Notes: generated by a model not told the origin, from the letters alone. A stretch of DNA of 6,469 bases from Candidatus Aerophobota bacterium (GCA_021163905.1 JAGGTG010000143.1:1-6469), one strand, 5' to 3'. Shown: positions 1-6,345, counted from the first letter of the stretch. Translations and numbers: made by a program.

Positions 1-138
1 TTTTTCAAAGTATAAAGTATCGTATATACTTATAGACTGAACTACGGTTTCAATCTGATGGTAACCATCATCTCTTTTGCCAAGAACATTTAAGTAAAGA
101 TTTATTTTACCCGGAGCTTTTAAAGTTAACCTTTTCAT
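1..138 (-). CDS. ispE: 4-diphosphocytidyl-2-C-methyl-D-erythritol kinase, N-terminal part, cut by window edge
   Basis: This gene starts at ATG 138-136 and runs off the left edge, leaving 46 codons. IspE is a cytoplasmic GHMP-family kinase that uses ATP to phosphorylate CDP-methylerythritol in the MEP pathway of isoprenoid synthesis. The visible start reads MKRLTLKAPGKINLYLNVLG, followed by KRDDGYHQIET. This matches the family's N-terminal P-[AG]-K-[IL]-N-L strand and R-x-DGYH motif; K11 and H27 align with E. coli K10 and H26, which contact the substrate. It lies 27 bases after the nrdJ stop in the same direction, so it is probably the fifth gene of the operon. The ribosome binding site is weak: the only G-rich stretch (GGGGAA) sits about 12 bases before the ATG. 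Identity is clear from the motifs even though only a short piece is present. Confidence 0.9.
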   Translation of the reverse strand, partial: MKRLTLKAPGKINLYLNVLGKRDDGYHQIETVVQSISIYDTLYFEK

Positions 139-165
139 TTTTCGTGAGTATTCCCCATATAATAT

Positions 166-3100
166 TTAATCACACTCACTATACCCGCATGATCTACACA
201 CAAAGCATCCTTCTGAGTACTCAATGGCGCTTGATCCACACTCAGGACAGGCTCCCAGAATCCTTTCCGATTTCAAACCGGGGGTTTCTAATCCTTTTTT
301 GGTTTTATCTGATTTTTCAGAAATTCTTTCCTCAGACAGAGGTGGGGAAATTACCATTTTATTTTTTTCTTCTTTAAAAAGTTCTATTGCTTTACCTATA
401 GCATCGGCACATGATAATACTTTATTTTTACCAAATCCCCAGGGACGATCACAACTTATCCCCTTAAGCTGCTTGACAATTTGTGTCCAGGGAATACCAG
501 AGCGAAGGGCAAGAGAACTAAGCCTTCCTATGGCTTCTGTCTGAGAAGCAGCACATCCCCCTGATTTTCCCAGTTGGGCAAATACCTCAAATGGCTCTCC
601 CTTTTCATCTTCATTTATAGTGACGTAAAGATCACCACAGCCTGTTTTTATCTCTCTTGTCATTCCATAGGTTATCTTTGGCCGGGGACGGGTGGTAAGG
701 GTTTTTTTCTCCCTTTCCTTTGCTGCTCTTATTACCTGCTCTTCTCTACTTTGATCCCTGTAAATCGTTATTCCTTTACAACCGAGTTTGTAGGCAAGAA
801 TGAAGGATTTTTTTACATCGTCCTTGCTCACCTTATTTGGAAAGTTTATAGTTTTAGATACAGCATTATCCGTGTACTTTTGAAAAGCTGCCTGCATTTT
901 TACATGATCCTGATAAGATATATCAAGAGCTGTAACAAAGATCTTCTTCACATCATCCGGTATTTCGGGAATCTCCTGACAGCTTCCATTATTATTAGCT
1001 ATTTTCTCCATCAATTCCCTGGAATAAAATCCCCTATCCCTGGCTATTTTTTCAAATTCTTCGTTAACGTAAAGAAGCCTTTCTCCACCTAAAACTTCCT
1101 TGTAGTAAACAAGGCTGAAAATAGGCTCAATTCCTGAAGAACAATCGGCGATCATGGATATACTACCGGTAGGGGCAATAGTAGTAGTGGTGGCATTTCT
1201 CAGTTTAATATTTTTTTTCTCCCATATACTTTCCTTAAAATTGGGAAAAACTCCTCTTTCTCTGGCCAGTTGCTGAGATGCTTTTTTAGACTCATCCTGT
1301 ACAAAACTCATTAACTTCTCGGCAAGATTTAAGGCTTTTCTGGAATTATAGGGAATACCCAGCTTTATCAGCATATCGGCAAATCCCATTACTCCAAGAC
1401 CAATTTTCCTGTTTGCCTTGGTATTTTCTTCAATTTGAGGTAAGGGATATTTATTTACATCAATTACATTATCCAGAAAATGTACCGCGGTATGAACCAC
1501 ATCCTTCAGTTTATCCCAGTTTATCTTCCCATCCTCCACCATTCTTGTAAGGTTTATAGAACCTAAGTTACAGGACTCATAGGGAAGTAAGGGCTGTTCC
1601 CCGCAATTGTGGATATAAAAACCATTTGCGTCAAATGCATTTATTCCTGGAATTTGAATATCGTATACTTCTTTTACACCTTCTGGTAGTGTATCTTCTA
1701 TAGTTGCTATAAATCTTTCTTGATTGAGATTTCTTTTATAGTTCTTTATAGCATCTTCAAGTTTTTCCATTTTATTTAAATCACCAAATCCGATTTTTTT
1801 GTAAAAATACAAGATATTTTCATTGGAGATTACCAGCTCATGTTGAGCTTTTATATGGTATTTTTTTAATCCACCCTTACCATCGGGAAGCTCTTTTTCT
1901 CCGCTGTTTCTCCTATTTACGTAGATTTTAGAAAATATTCCGAGCCTCAAGAGCATACGCTGAACTGCCTTAAGAACCTCAAGATTACTTTGAGATAATC
2001 TTATACTAACACCTTTTGATTGGTCTCCTTGAATAGAACCATCAGCATCGAATAACCCTTTTAACAAACCTCTATAAAAACGTGAAGATGCTTTTTCTAT
2101 TTTCTCGGTTATCCTTTTCCTACTTTGAGCTAATCCAAGACCATCTGCTAATTTTTTTAAATACGCTGTAGATAGACGATATTCTTCTCTTTCCTTTACC
2201 GGAATCCATCCTCGAAAATCAGCTCTATGAGGAAAAGTATCAACATAGCTATAGGCTAATTTTCTTGTTGCTACAGCTCCTTTGCTATTTCCCCATGAAG
2301 AGAGAACTATCTTATCTTTTTTAACCACTCCATCTCCTAAGAGTAAACCAATCAGGTAACCTTCCTCCTCGGTATATTCTCCGTTCCAGCCACCAAAATC
2401 TCTGTGGTTATTTACAATGATTTTATCTCCTGGTCTCAAGTTTCCAGCAGGGGTCCACTCGGTCTTAATTTTGTTTTTTCTAATCTCTTTAACTTTCATG
2501 ACAGGGTGATCTTTCGTTAAACACAGCTCAAAACCTTCTAAAGTTTTTATTCTATAAACAGGCTTTACTCCTGTTTTAAAAAATCCTTTTTCATCGGTTT
2601 CCCATCTCTTACCATTTATAACTGCTACAAATTTTTTCCCTACCAGCTCTACTACCCGCCTTGGCCCTGAGGCAGTCATGATCCATGTGTCAGAAGTTAC
2701 ACATGGATTGGTTGATTCTATTTTTATCCGGGGGGTTGGGTTGAACTGGTTTATCCTGTCAAGAAAAATAATTCCCGGTTCCCCGTTTTTCCAGGCCATT
2801 TGCGCTATTTTATCGAGAATTTCCCCGGCATTTAACTTTCCTGTATTCTCGCCAGTTCTTGGATCGATAAGATTATAATCCTCGTATTTCTGTGCTGCCT
2901 GCATAAATTCATCGGTGACTGCCACAGATATATTGAAATTTCTAAGTTCCCCTTCTTTTTCCTTACAGTTAATAAACTCAAGGATGTCCGGATGGGTAAC
3001 ATTTAAGATTCCCATATTTGCTCCCCGTCTTCTACCTCCCTGCTTTATAGCTTCAGTCGAGGCATCAAAGACTCTCATAAAGGACACAGGACCACTTGCA

Positions 3101-3537
3101 ACTCCTGATGTACTTCCTACAGGACTTCCCTTTGGTCTTATTCTACTGAAGGAAAAACCCGTACCACCACCAGATTTATGTATGATTGCCGCATGCTTTA
3201 TTGCCTCATAAATTGAATCAATAGAATCATCTACAGATAATACAAAACAAGCAGAGAGCTGCCCAAGATCTGTCCCGGCATTCATAAGGGTGGGGGAGTT
3301 GGGTAAAAAGAGAAGGTCGGTCATTATTTGATAGAATTTTTTCTCTATTTTTTCTATCTCCTTTTCGCTTTTTCCATATATTTTATCGGCAAGAGCTATA
3401 TTTTTAGCTACCCTTTTGAACATCTGCTCAGGATTTTCTATAATTTTGCCGTTTCTATTTTTCTGAAGATATCTTTTTTCAAGAACCCTTAAAGCATTTT
3501 TTGATAAGTTTATCTTTTTCTTGAAACCCTCGATCAT
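166..3537 (-). CDS. nrdJ: Adenosylcobalamin-dependent (class II) ribonucleotide reductase with in-frame intein
   Basis: This encodes the B12-dependent enzyme that reduces ribonucleotides to deoxyribonucleotides without oxygen. The precursor has 1123 residues; removing the intein (279-644) leaves 757. The radical-site motif N-x-C-x-E is N277-P278 before the intein and C645-G-E647 after it, with C645 the expected thiyl-radical cysteine. C97 (LSACFVL) and C656 (YESCNLGS) are the expected redox pair. The APTGSIS phosphate-binding segment is at 788-794. A TSCPD-type Cys-rich domain covers about 955-1055. A charged linker leads to a C-terminal cysteine cluster (C1097, C1100, C1111, C1114, C1117, C1122), like the zinc finger shown to support turnover in many class II enzymes. 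No N-terminal ATP cone is present, so activity control by that domain is not expected. The ATG at 3537 has an AAGGA site (3550-3546) 8 bases upstream. It follows thi4 by 29 bases. Confidence 0.97.
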   Translation of the reverse strand: MIEGFKKKINLSKNALRVLEKRYLQKNRNGKIIENPEQMFKRVAKNIALADKIYGKSEKEIEKIEKKFYQIMTDLLFLPNSPTLMNAGTDLGQLSACFVLSVDDSIDSIYEAIKHAAIIHKSGGGTGFSFSRIRPKGSPVGSTSGVASGPVSFMRVFDASTEAIKQGGRRRGANMGILNVTHPDILEFINCKEKEGELRNFNISVAVTDEFMQAAQKYEDYNLIDPRTGENTGKLNAGEILDKIAQMAWKNGEPGIIFLDRINQFNPTPRIKIESTNPCVTSDTWIMTASGPRRVVELVGKKFVAVINGKRWETDEKGFFKTGVKPVYRIKTLEGFELCLTKDHPVMKVKEIRKNKIKTEWTPAGNLRPGDKIIVNNHRDFGGWNGEYTEEEGYLIGLLLGDGVVKKDKIVLSSWGNSKGAVATRKLAYSYVDTFPHRADFRGWIPVKEREEYRLSTAYLKKLADGLGLAQSRKRITEKIEKASSRFYRGLLKGLFDADGSIQGDQSKGVSIRLSQSNLEVLKAVQRMLLRLGIFSKIYVNRRNSGEKELPDGKGGLKKYHIKAQHELVISNENILYFYKKIGFGDLNKMEKLEDAIKNYKRNLNQERFIATIEDTLPEGVKEVYDIQIPGINAFDANGFYIHNCGEQPLLPYESCNLGSINLTRMVEDGKINWDKLKDVVHTAVHFLDNVIDVNKYPLPQIEENTKANRKIGLGVMGFADMLIKLGIPYNSRKALNLAEKLMSFVQDESKKASQQLARERGVFPNFKESIWEKKNIKLRNATTTTIAPTGSISMIADCSSGIEPIFSLVYYKEVLGGERLLYVNEEFEKIARDRGFYSRELMEKIANNNGSCQEIPEIPDDVKKIFVTALDISYQDHVKMQAAFQKYTDNAVSKTINFPNKVSKDDVKKSFILAYKLGCKGITIYRDQSREEQVIRAAKEREKKTLTTRPRPKITYGMTREIKTGCGDLYVTINEDEKGEPFEVFAQLGKSGGCAASQTEAIGRLSSLALRSGIPWTQIVKQLKGISCDRPWGFGKNKVLSCADAIGKAIELFKEEKNKMVISPPLSEERISEKSDKTKKGLETPGLKSERILGACPECGSSAIEYSEGCFVCRSCGYSECD
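1606..2703 (-). mobile_element. Intein with LAGLIDADG homing endonuclease inside NrdJ
   Basis: A 366-residue protein intron occupies precursor residues 279-644. The host sequence breaks as ...ESTNP / CGEQPLLPYESC..., a continuous RNR motif once the insert is removed. All residues needed for splicing are visible: C279 as first nucleophile, the block B T341-K-D-H344 motif, penultimate H643, terminal N644 and C645 as the +1 nucleophile. Two dodecapeptide motifs of a LAGLIDADG endonuclease are present, YLIGLLLGDG (394-403) and LLKGLFDADG (491-500), with acidic residues D402 and D499 in the expected catalytic places. The element therefore looks intact for both self-splicing and homing. The full-length size is normal for a bifunctional intein. 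Inteins in ribonucleotide reductases are well known, so the class is not new. I saw no frameshift or stop in it. Confidence 0.95.
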
Positions 3538-3566
3538 GATAAGTATCCTTATTTATTAATTTTATT

Positions 3567-4343
3567 TTACCTGATTTGATCTAAAATAGCTTTTGCCGCT
3601 TTTTCTCCCGAGAGAAGCATTCCTCCAAATATAGGCCCCATTCTTGGTGCTCCAAAAACTGCATTGGCAGCCATTCCTGCTACATATATTCCAGGATACA
3701 CCTCTTTTGTACACTCCAGAATTTGCTCCTCACCCCTTTCAGCCCACATGGGTCCCTCACCAACTATCCTTCCCGTTGGTGTTACAAGTTTAATTCCCTC
3801 TCTTTGCTGGAGTTTTTTTACAACTTCACAATCATGACCTGTTGCATCAACGGCTATATCACAACTAACCGTTAGAGGATCAACATGCAGTTTAGCGATT
3901 CTTACCGCTTCCCAGTTTATAACCAGTCCTCTTACCCTGTTGTTCTTTATGGTAATGTCCTCAACACCCATGAGATTAAATATCTTCACTCCTGCTCTAA
4001 TTGCCTTAAGTGTGAGAGCAGAGATAGCCTCAATTGAATCAGCTATATAGTAACCTTCTCTATAGGTGGAATGTTTTATATTCATCTCTTCCAGGATTTT
4101 TTTTGCAGATTCCTGAACCACAATCTTATTAAACATCATTCCACCTCCAGGCATTCCACCTCCCACTCTCAGACTTTTCTCAAATACAACTGTTTTAACC
4201 CCTTCTTTCGCCAGGTAATAACTGGCAGTTAGACCAGCAGGTCCTGCTCCTGCAATAGCTACCTCCACTGTTAGATATTTTCTGAAATCCTGATAAAAAC
4301 TCTCCACAATTGCCTGAGAAATTACCACCTCTTCTAACTTCAT
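3567..4343 (-). CDS. thi4: Thi4-family sulfide-dependent ADP-thiazole synthase
   Basis: This 258-residue protein makes the thiazole half of thiamine as adenosine diphosphate thiazole from NAD, glycine and a sulfur source, with iron. A dinucleotide-binding GAGPAG sits at 32-37 with an acidic residue (E55) ending the second strand, followed by the Gly-rich GGGMPGGGMM (61-70). The family's C-terminal segment with GAPRMGPIFGGML is at 231-243. In yeast Thi4 a cysteine in this part of the protein donates its own sulfur, making the enzyme single-turnover. Here the matching segment reads LHVDP with H153, as in the methanogen enzymes that use free sulfide catalytically. That points to an anaerobic, sulfide-containing cell. 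The ATG has GGAG (4354-4351) 7 bases upstream. It lies between mnmA (36-base gap) and nrdJ (29-base gap); the gap is too short for a TPP riboswitch. Some databases would call it Thi1/Thi4 or ribulose-1,5-biphosphate synthetase-like. Confidence 0.93.
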   Translation of the reverse strand: MKLEEVVISQAIVESFYQDFRKYLTVEVAIAGAGPAGLTASYYLAKEGVKTVVFEKSLRVGGGMPGGGMMFNKIVVQESAKKILEEMNIKHSTYREGYYIADSIEAISALTLKAIRAGVKIFNLMGVEDITIKNNRVRGLVINWEAVRIAKLHVDPLTVSCDIAVDATGHDCEVVKKLQQREGIKLVTPTGRIVGEGPMWAERGEEQILECTKEVYPGIYVAGMAANAVFGAPRMGPIFGGMLLSGEKAAKAILDQIR

Positions 4344-4379
4344 TATCCAACTCCATCACAATTTTTGTTTTTTTATATA

Positions 4380-5435
4380 TTAGGCTACCTCCTCTATCCA
4401 TCCTCCTCCAAGGACAGTATCTTCTCTGTAAAATACAGCAGCCTGTCCCGGAGTTATAGCCCATTGAGGCTGGGAAAATATCACTTTACACTTTTTATTA
4501 TTTAAAGGATAGACAGTGGCACTGGCCTCTTGGTGTTGTGATCTTATTTTCACTTTACATAAAATAGGAGCTGTTGGTTCCGGAATGCTTACCCAGTTAA
4601 CCTTTGATACCTGCATACCCCTTGCGTAGGTTTTTTCTTTTTCACCTACCACAATTGCATTTTTCTTTTTATCGATTTTTAAAACATACACGGGATTTTT
4701 CCTCCCTCCTCCAAGTCCCTTTCTCTGTCCAATAGTGAAAAAAGGTATACCTCTGTGTTGACCAATTACTTTTCCATTTGTTGTAAGTATAGGACCGGGA
4801 TTGAAAGAATCAGGTCTTTTTTCTCTCAAAAATTCATTATAATTGCTCCGGGAAATAAAGCAAATCTCCTGGCTCTCGTCCTTTTTATATATGGGAAGAC
4901 CAAGCTCTTTTGCTATTTTCCTGACCTTTTTTTTGGTGAGGCTGGAAAGAGGAAAAATTGTATGTGACAGTTGATACTGAGAAAGAGAGAAAAGAAAATA
5001 GGATTGATCTTTTTCCTTATCCTGTCCCTTTTTTAACTGGTATCTTTTTACATCAAAGTTATAATCTACTCTTGCATAATGCCCGGTAGCTATAAAAGAG
5101 GCATTTAGTTTTTTTGCTTTTTCTAAAAATACTCCAAATTTAATTTTTTCATTACAGATAATGCAGGGATTGGGAGTTCTACCATTTGCATATTCATCAC
5201 AGAAATAGTTTATTATTTCTCTTTCGAACTCTTCTTTAAAATTAAAAGTATAAAACGGGATAGATAGTTTTTGAGCTATTTTCCTTGTATCCTCAATACT
5301 GCAGCATCTTCCATCATCCTTCCAGAAATTTATGGTTGCACCAATCACATCATATCCTGCCTTAATTAAAAGATAGGCAGCTACTGAGCTATCCACACCT
5401 CCACTCATTGCTACCAGAACCCTCTTTTTAATCAA
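4380..5435 (-). CDS. mnmA: tRNA-specific 2-thiouridylase MnmA
   Basis: MnmA installs sulfur at C2 of the wobble uridine (U34) in Lys, Glu and Gln tRNAs after activating the base with ATP. The 351 residues are normal for the family. The ATP-binding PP-loop SGGVDSS is at 11-17, ATGHYAR at 116-122 and KDQSYFL at 142-148. The catalytic cysteines are C91 in NPCIICNEKIKF and C192 in SQEICFISRSNY. With C94 these form the three-Cys set that has been proposed to bind a [4Fe-4S] cluster in MnmA. An extra Cys pair, C44-C45 in GRCCSIED, follows the first domain strands. Translation starts at TTG: an in-frame TGA lies just upstream, no in-frame ATG precedes the PP-loop except M10, which is too close to it, and a good GAGGTGA site sits 6 bases before the TTG. 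The gene follows the NIL-ferredoxin by 24 bases. No cysteine desulfurase gene, a common neighbour of mnmA, is in the window. Confidence 0.97.
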   Translation of the reverse strand: MIKKRVLVAMSGGVDSSVAAYLLIKAGYDVIGATINFWKDDGRCCSIEDTRKIAQKLSIPFYTFNFKEEFEREIINYFCDEYANGRTPNPCIICNEKIKFGVFLEKAKKLNASFIATGHYARVDYNFDVKRYQLKKGQDKEKDQSYFLFSLSQYQLSHTIFPLSSLTKKKVRKIAKELGLPIYKKDESQEICFISRSNYNEFLREKRPDSFNPGPILTTNGKVIGQHRGIPFFTIGQRKGLGGGRKNPVYVLKIDKKKNAIVVGEKEKTYARGMQVSKVNWVSIPEPTAPILCKVKIRSQHQEASATVYPLNNKKCKVIFSQPQWAITPGQAAVFYREDTVLGGGWIEEVA

Positions 5436-5441
5436 AGAACA

Positions 5442-5448
5442 TCACCTC
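5442..5448 (-). promoter_or_regulatory. Ribosome binding site that fixes the TTG start of mnmA
   Basis: GAGGTGA on the minus strand stands 6 bases before the TTG at 5435-5433. The overlapping ATG at 5442-5440 is only about 2 bases past the core and is out of frame, ending at a TAA after four codons. This placement makes the TTG the only sensible start. Confidence 0.75.
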
Positions 5449-5459
5449 AGGTTATCCTG

Positions 5460-5864
5460 TTAAAATACTATTTCTATTGCCCTGTAGGGGCAGGCTTGAA
5501 CACATACCCCACAGGCAATACACTTCTCATCATTAAAGGATACCGTCCTTTCTTTTCTATCCACTTCAAAAGCGGATACAGGGCAAAGAGGAACGCATAC
5601 TGTACAATGATTGCATCTATCGGGATTCCACTTAATTTCCTGAATTAAAGGTTTTACACTGACCCCTAAATCTGTAAGGTATTTAATCCCTTCATTTATG
5701 GCATTTTTTTCTCCAATAATTTCCAGGTCTAACCTACCTTCCTCGTAAGGGGTTATTTTTGCCTTAATAATGTTAACTATCAGATTGTAATTTTTAATTA
5801 ATTTGTAGGTTATAGGCTCACTTACTAGTCTGCGGGGAAAAGTGAGGGATAGTTTCTTTTTCAT
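5460..5864 (-). CDS. NIL-domain protein with two [4Fe-4S] ferredoxin motifs
   Basis: This is a 134-residue soluble protein. Residues 1-77 have the look of a NIL domain, a ferredoxin-like fold first noted at the C-terminus of methionine ABC transporter ATPases (here LVSEPITYKLIKNYNLIVNI and LDLEIIGEKNAINEGIKYL). Residues 78-134 carry two classic cluster motifs, C84-x2-C87-x2-C90-x3-C94-P and C115-x2-C118-x2-C121-x3-C125-P, so two [4Fe-4S] clusters are expected. Proteins of this architecture in methanogens are linked to homocysteine synthesis from sulfide; whether that role applies here is inference. No COG1900-type partner gene is visible. Its position as first gene before mnmA and thi4 suggests it passes electrons or sulfur to one of them. 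The ATG has a strong GAGGAGG site (5876-5870) 5 bases upstream. There is no signal peptide or membrane segment. Confidence 0.9.
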   Translation of the reverse strand: MKKKLSLTFPRRLVSEPITYKLIKNYNLIVNIIKAKITPYEEGRLDLEIIGEKNAINEGIKYLTDLGVSVKPLIQEIKWNPDRCNHCTVCVPLCPVSAFEVDRKERTVSFNDEKCIACGVCVQACPYRAIEIVF

Positions 5865-5906
5865 AAGAACCTCCTCTACTTCCAGCTACCTTACCTTTTC
5901 AGTTAG

Positions 5907-5934
5907 AGATTAAAAAAATAATCGGTTTTGTCAA
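5907..5934 (-). promoter_or_regulatory. Candidate sigma-70-type promoter for the five-gene operon
   Basis: On the minus strand a perfect TTGACA (5934-5929) is followed after 16 bases by TAATCT (5912-5907), a poor -10 match (3 of 6). An A/T-rich spacer lies between. The -10 is about 42 bases upstream of the NIL-ferredoxin ATG, leaving a leader of roughly 35 bases, too short for a riboswitch. The -35 box is convincing and the -10 is not; no better promoter is visible before the first gene. Confidence 0.5.
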
Positions 5935-5939
5935 GATAA

Positions 5940-6000
5940 TTGAGGGGGCAATGCTTCGCATTTCCCCCTCAACGCTTGCGCTGCTCCCCCTTAAATAAGG
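5940..6000. repeat. Hairpin repeat, copy 1
   Basis: This unit begins with a near-perfect palindrome, 5940-5972. TTGAGGGGG pairs with CCCCCTCAA, then one C/T mismatch, then AATGC pairs with GCATT around a TTC loop, giving 14 base pairs. The unit continues with CGCTTGCGCTGCTCCCCC and then TTAAATAAGG. The second C5 tract (5986-5990) could pair with the same G5 tract, giving a competing fold. The unit matches 6346-6408 in the same orientation. It is not a usual intrinsic terminator: no T run follows the stem on either strand. It ends 5 bases from the -35 box of the candidate promoter. Confidence 0.85.
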
Positions 6001-6019
6001 AAAAGTCTAATACTTTCCT
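5998..6019. other. Small AT-rich hairpin
   Basis: AGGAAAAGT pairs with ACTTTCCT around a CTAAT loop, with one bulged A, giving 8 base pairs. Read on the minus strand it is followed by TATTTAA, loosely like a terminator tail, but the stem has few G-C pairs. I regard it as a weak structure of unknown role. Confidence 0.3.
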
Positions 6020-6030
6020 ATAGAATCAAG

Positions 6031-6070
6031 TCGTTGGGTCTGTGGGTCGTTGGGTCGAGGCGTCGTTGAG
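6031..6070. repeat. Degenerate 8-base tandem array, unit TCGTTGGG, five units
   Basis: The units are TCGTTGGG, TCTGTGGG, TCGTTGGG, TCGAGGCG and TCGTTGAG, laid end to end. Each starts with TC. The array passes directly into the 9-base array that follows. No gene signal was seen. Confidence 0.75.
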
Positions 6071-6074
6071 TCTG

Positions 6075-6182
6075 TTTCGTCTTTCTCGTCTATCTCGTTC
6101 ATTTCGTCCATCTCGTCTATCTGGTCCATCTCGTCTGTTTGGTGTATTTAGTTACCTTGGTTCATTTAGTTTATTTGGTTAA
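6075..6182. repeat. Degenerate 9-base tandem array, twelve units
   Basis: Twelve 9-base units run without a gap. The dinucleotide GT recurs exactly every 9 bases from 6079 to 6178. The typical unit on the left is TCTCGTCTA; on the right it drifts to TTTGGTTCA and TTTAGTTTA. The base before GT is C in the first five units, then alternates among G, C and A. Units are unique next to each other and there is no spacer, so this is a minisatellite and not a CRISPR array. Two plus-strand frames stay open across it, but no start site is evident. Confidence 0.9.
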
Positions 6183-6190
6183 AAGCTTGA

Positions 6191-6238
6191 ACGCATTTAC
6201 GTATCAACGCATATACGCATCAACGCATTCACACACTC
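6191..6238. repeat. Degenerate 8-base tandem array, unit ACGCATNN, six units
   Basis: The units are ACGCATTT, ACGTATCA, ACGCATAT, ACGCATCA, ACGCATTC and ACACACTC. A 16-base higher-order period is also suggested, because units 2 and 4 both end in CA. The array is separated from the 9-base array by only 8 bases and has an unrelated unit sequence. Confidence 0.8.
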
Positions 6239-6260
6239 GGTGGGCAGCAAAGAATTATAG

Positions 6261-6288
6261 GATTTTTTTCCGAAACTGGAAAAAATTC
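6261..6288. other. Short inverted repeat in gene-free DNA
   Basis: TTTTTTCC (6264-6271) pairs with GGAAAAAA (6278-6285) around a GAAACT loop, extended by two more pairs after one mismatch. Only two of the core pairs are G-C, and the sequence after it on either strand is not a T run. It is a possible structural element; its role is unknown. Confidence 0.4.
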
Positions 6289-6345
6289 TGACATTGGGGC
6301 ACTTTTTTGATAACTATGTGGCTCCTGGGTATTCTTGCAGGACTA

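Noticed and set aside
574..1092. 172-codon open frame on the plus strand opposite nrdJ, with others at 224-544, 2678-2878 and 2915-3211
   Set aside because: These are antisense to a well-conserved enzyme whose motifs account for the sequence; their products are low-complexity and unrecognisable.
1606..2703. Intein as a sign that nrdJ is a pseudogene or a fusion with another enzyme
   Set aside because: The frame is continuous, all splicing residues are present, and the joined flanks restore a standard RNR active-site motif.
3538..3566. Cobalamin riboswitch before nrdJ or TPP riboswitch before thi4 (gap 4344-4379)
   Set aside because: The gaps are 29 and 36 bases, far too short, and the roughly 35-base leader of the first gene is too short as well.
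4195..4464. 89-codon minus-strand frame spanning the mnmA-thi4 junction
   Set aside because: It overlaps the ends of two clear genes in another frame, and its product resembles no known protein.
5940..5972. Intrinsic terminator
   Set aside because: The stem is strong, but neither strand has a T run after it, and a second copy occurs elsewhere in the same gene-free DNA, which fits a dispersed repeat better.
6031..6238. CRISPR array
   Set aside because: Units are 8-9 bases with no spacers and heavy degeneracy; no cas genes are present.
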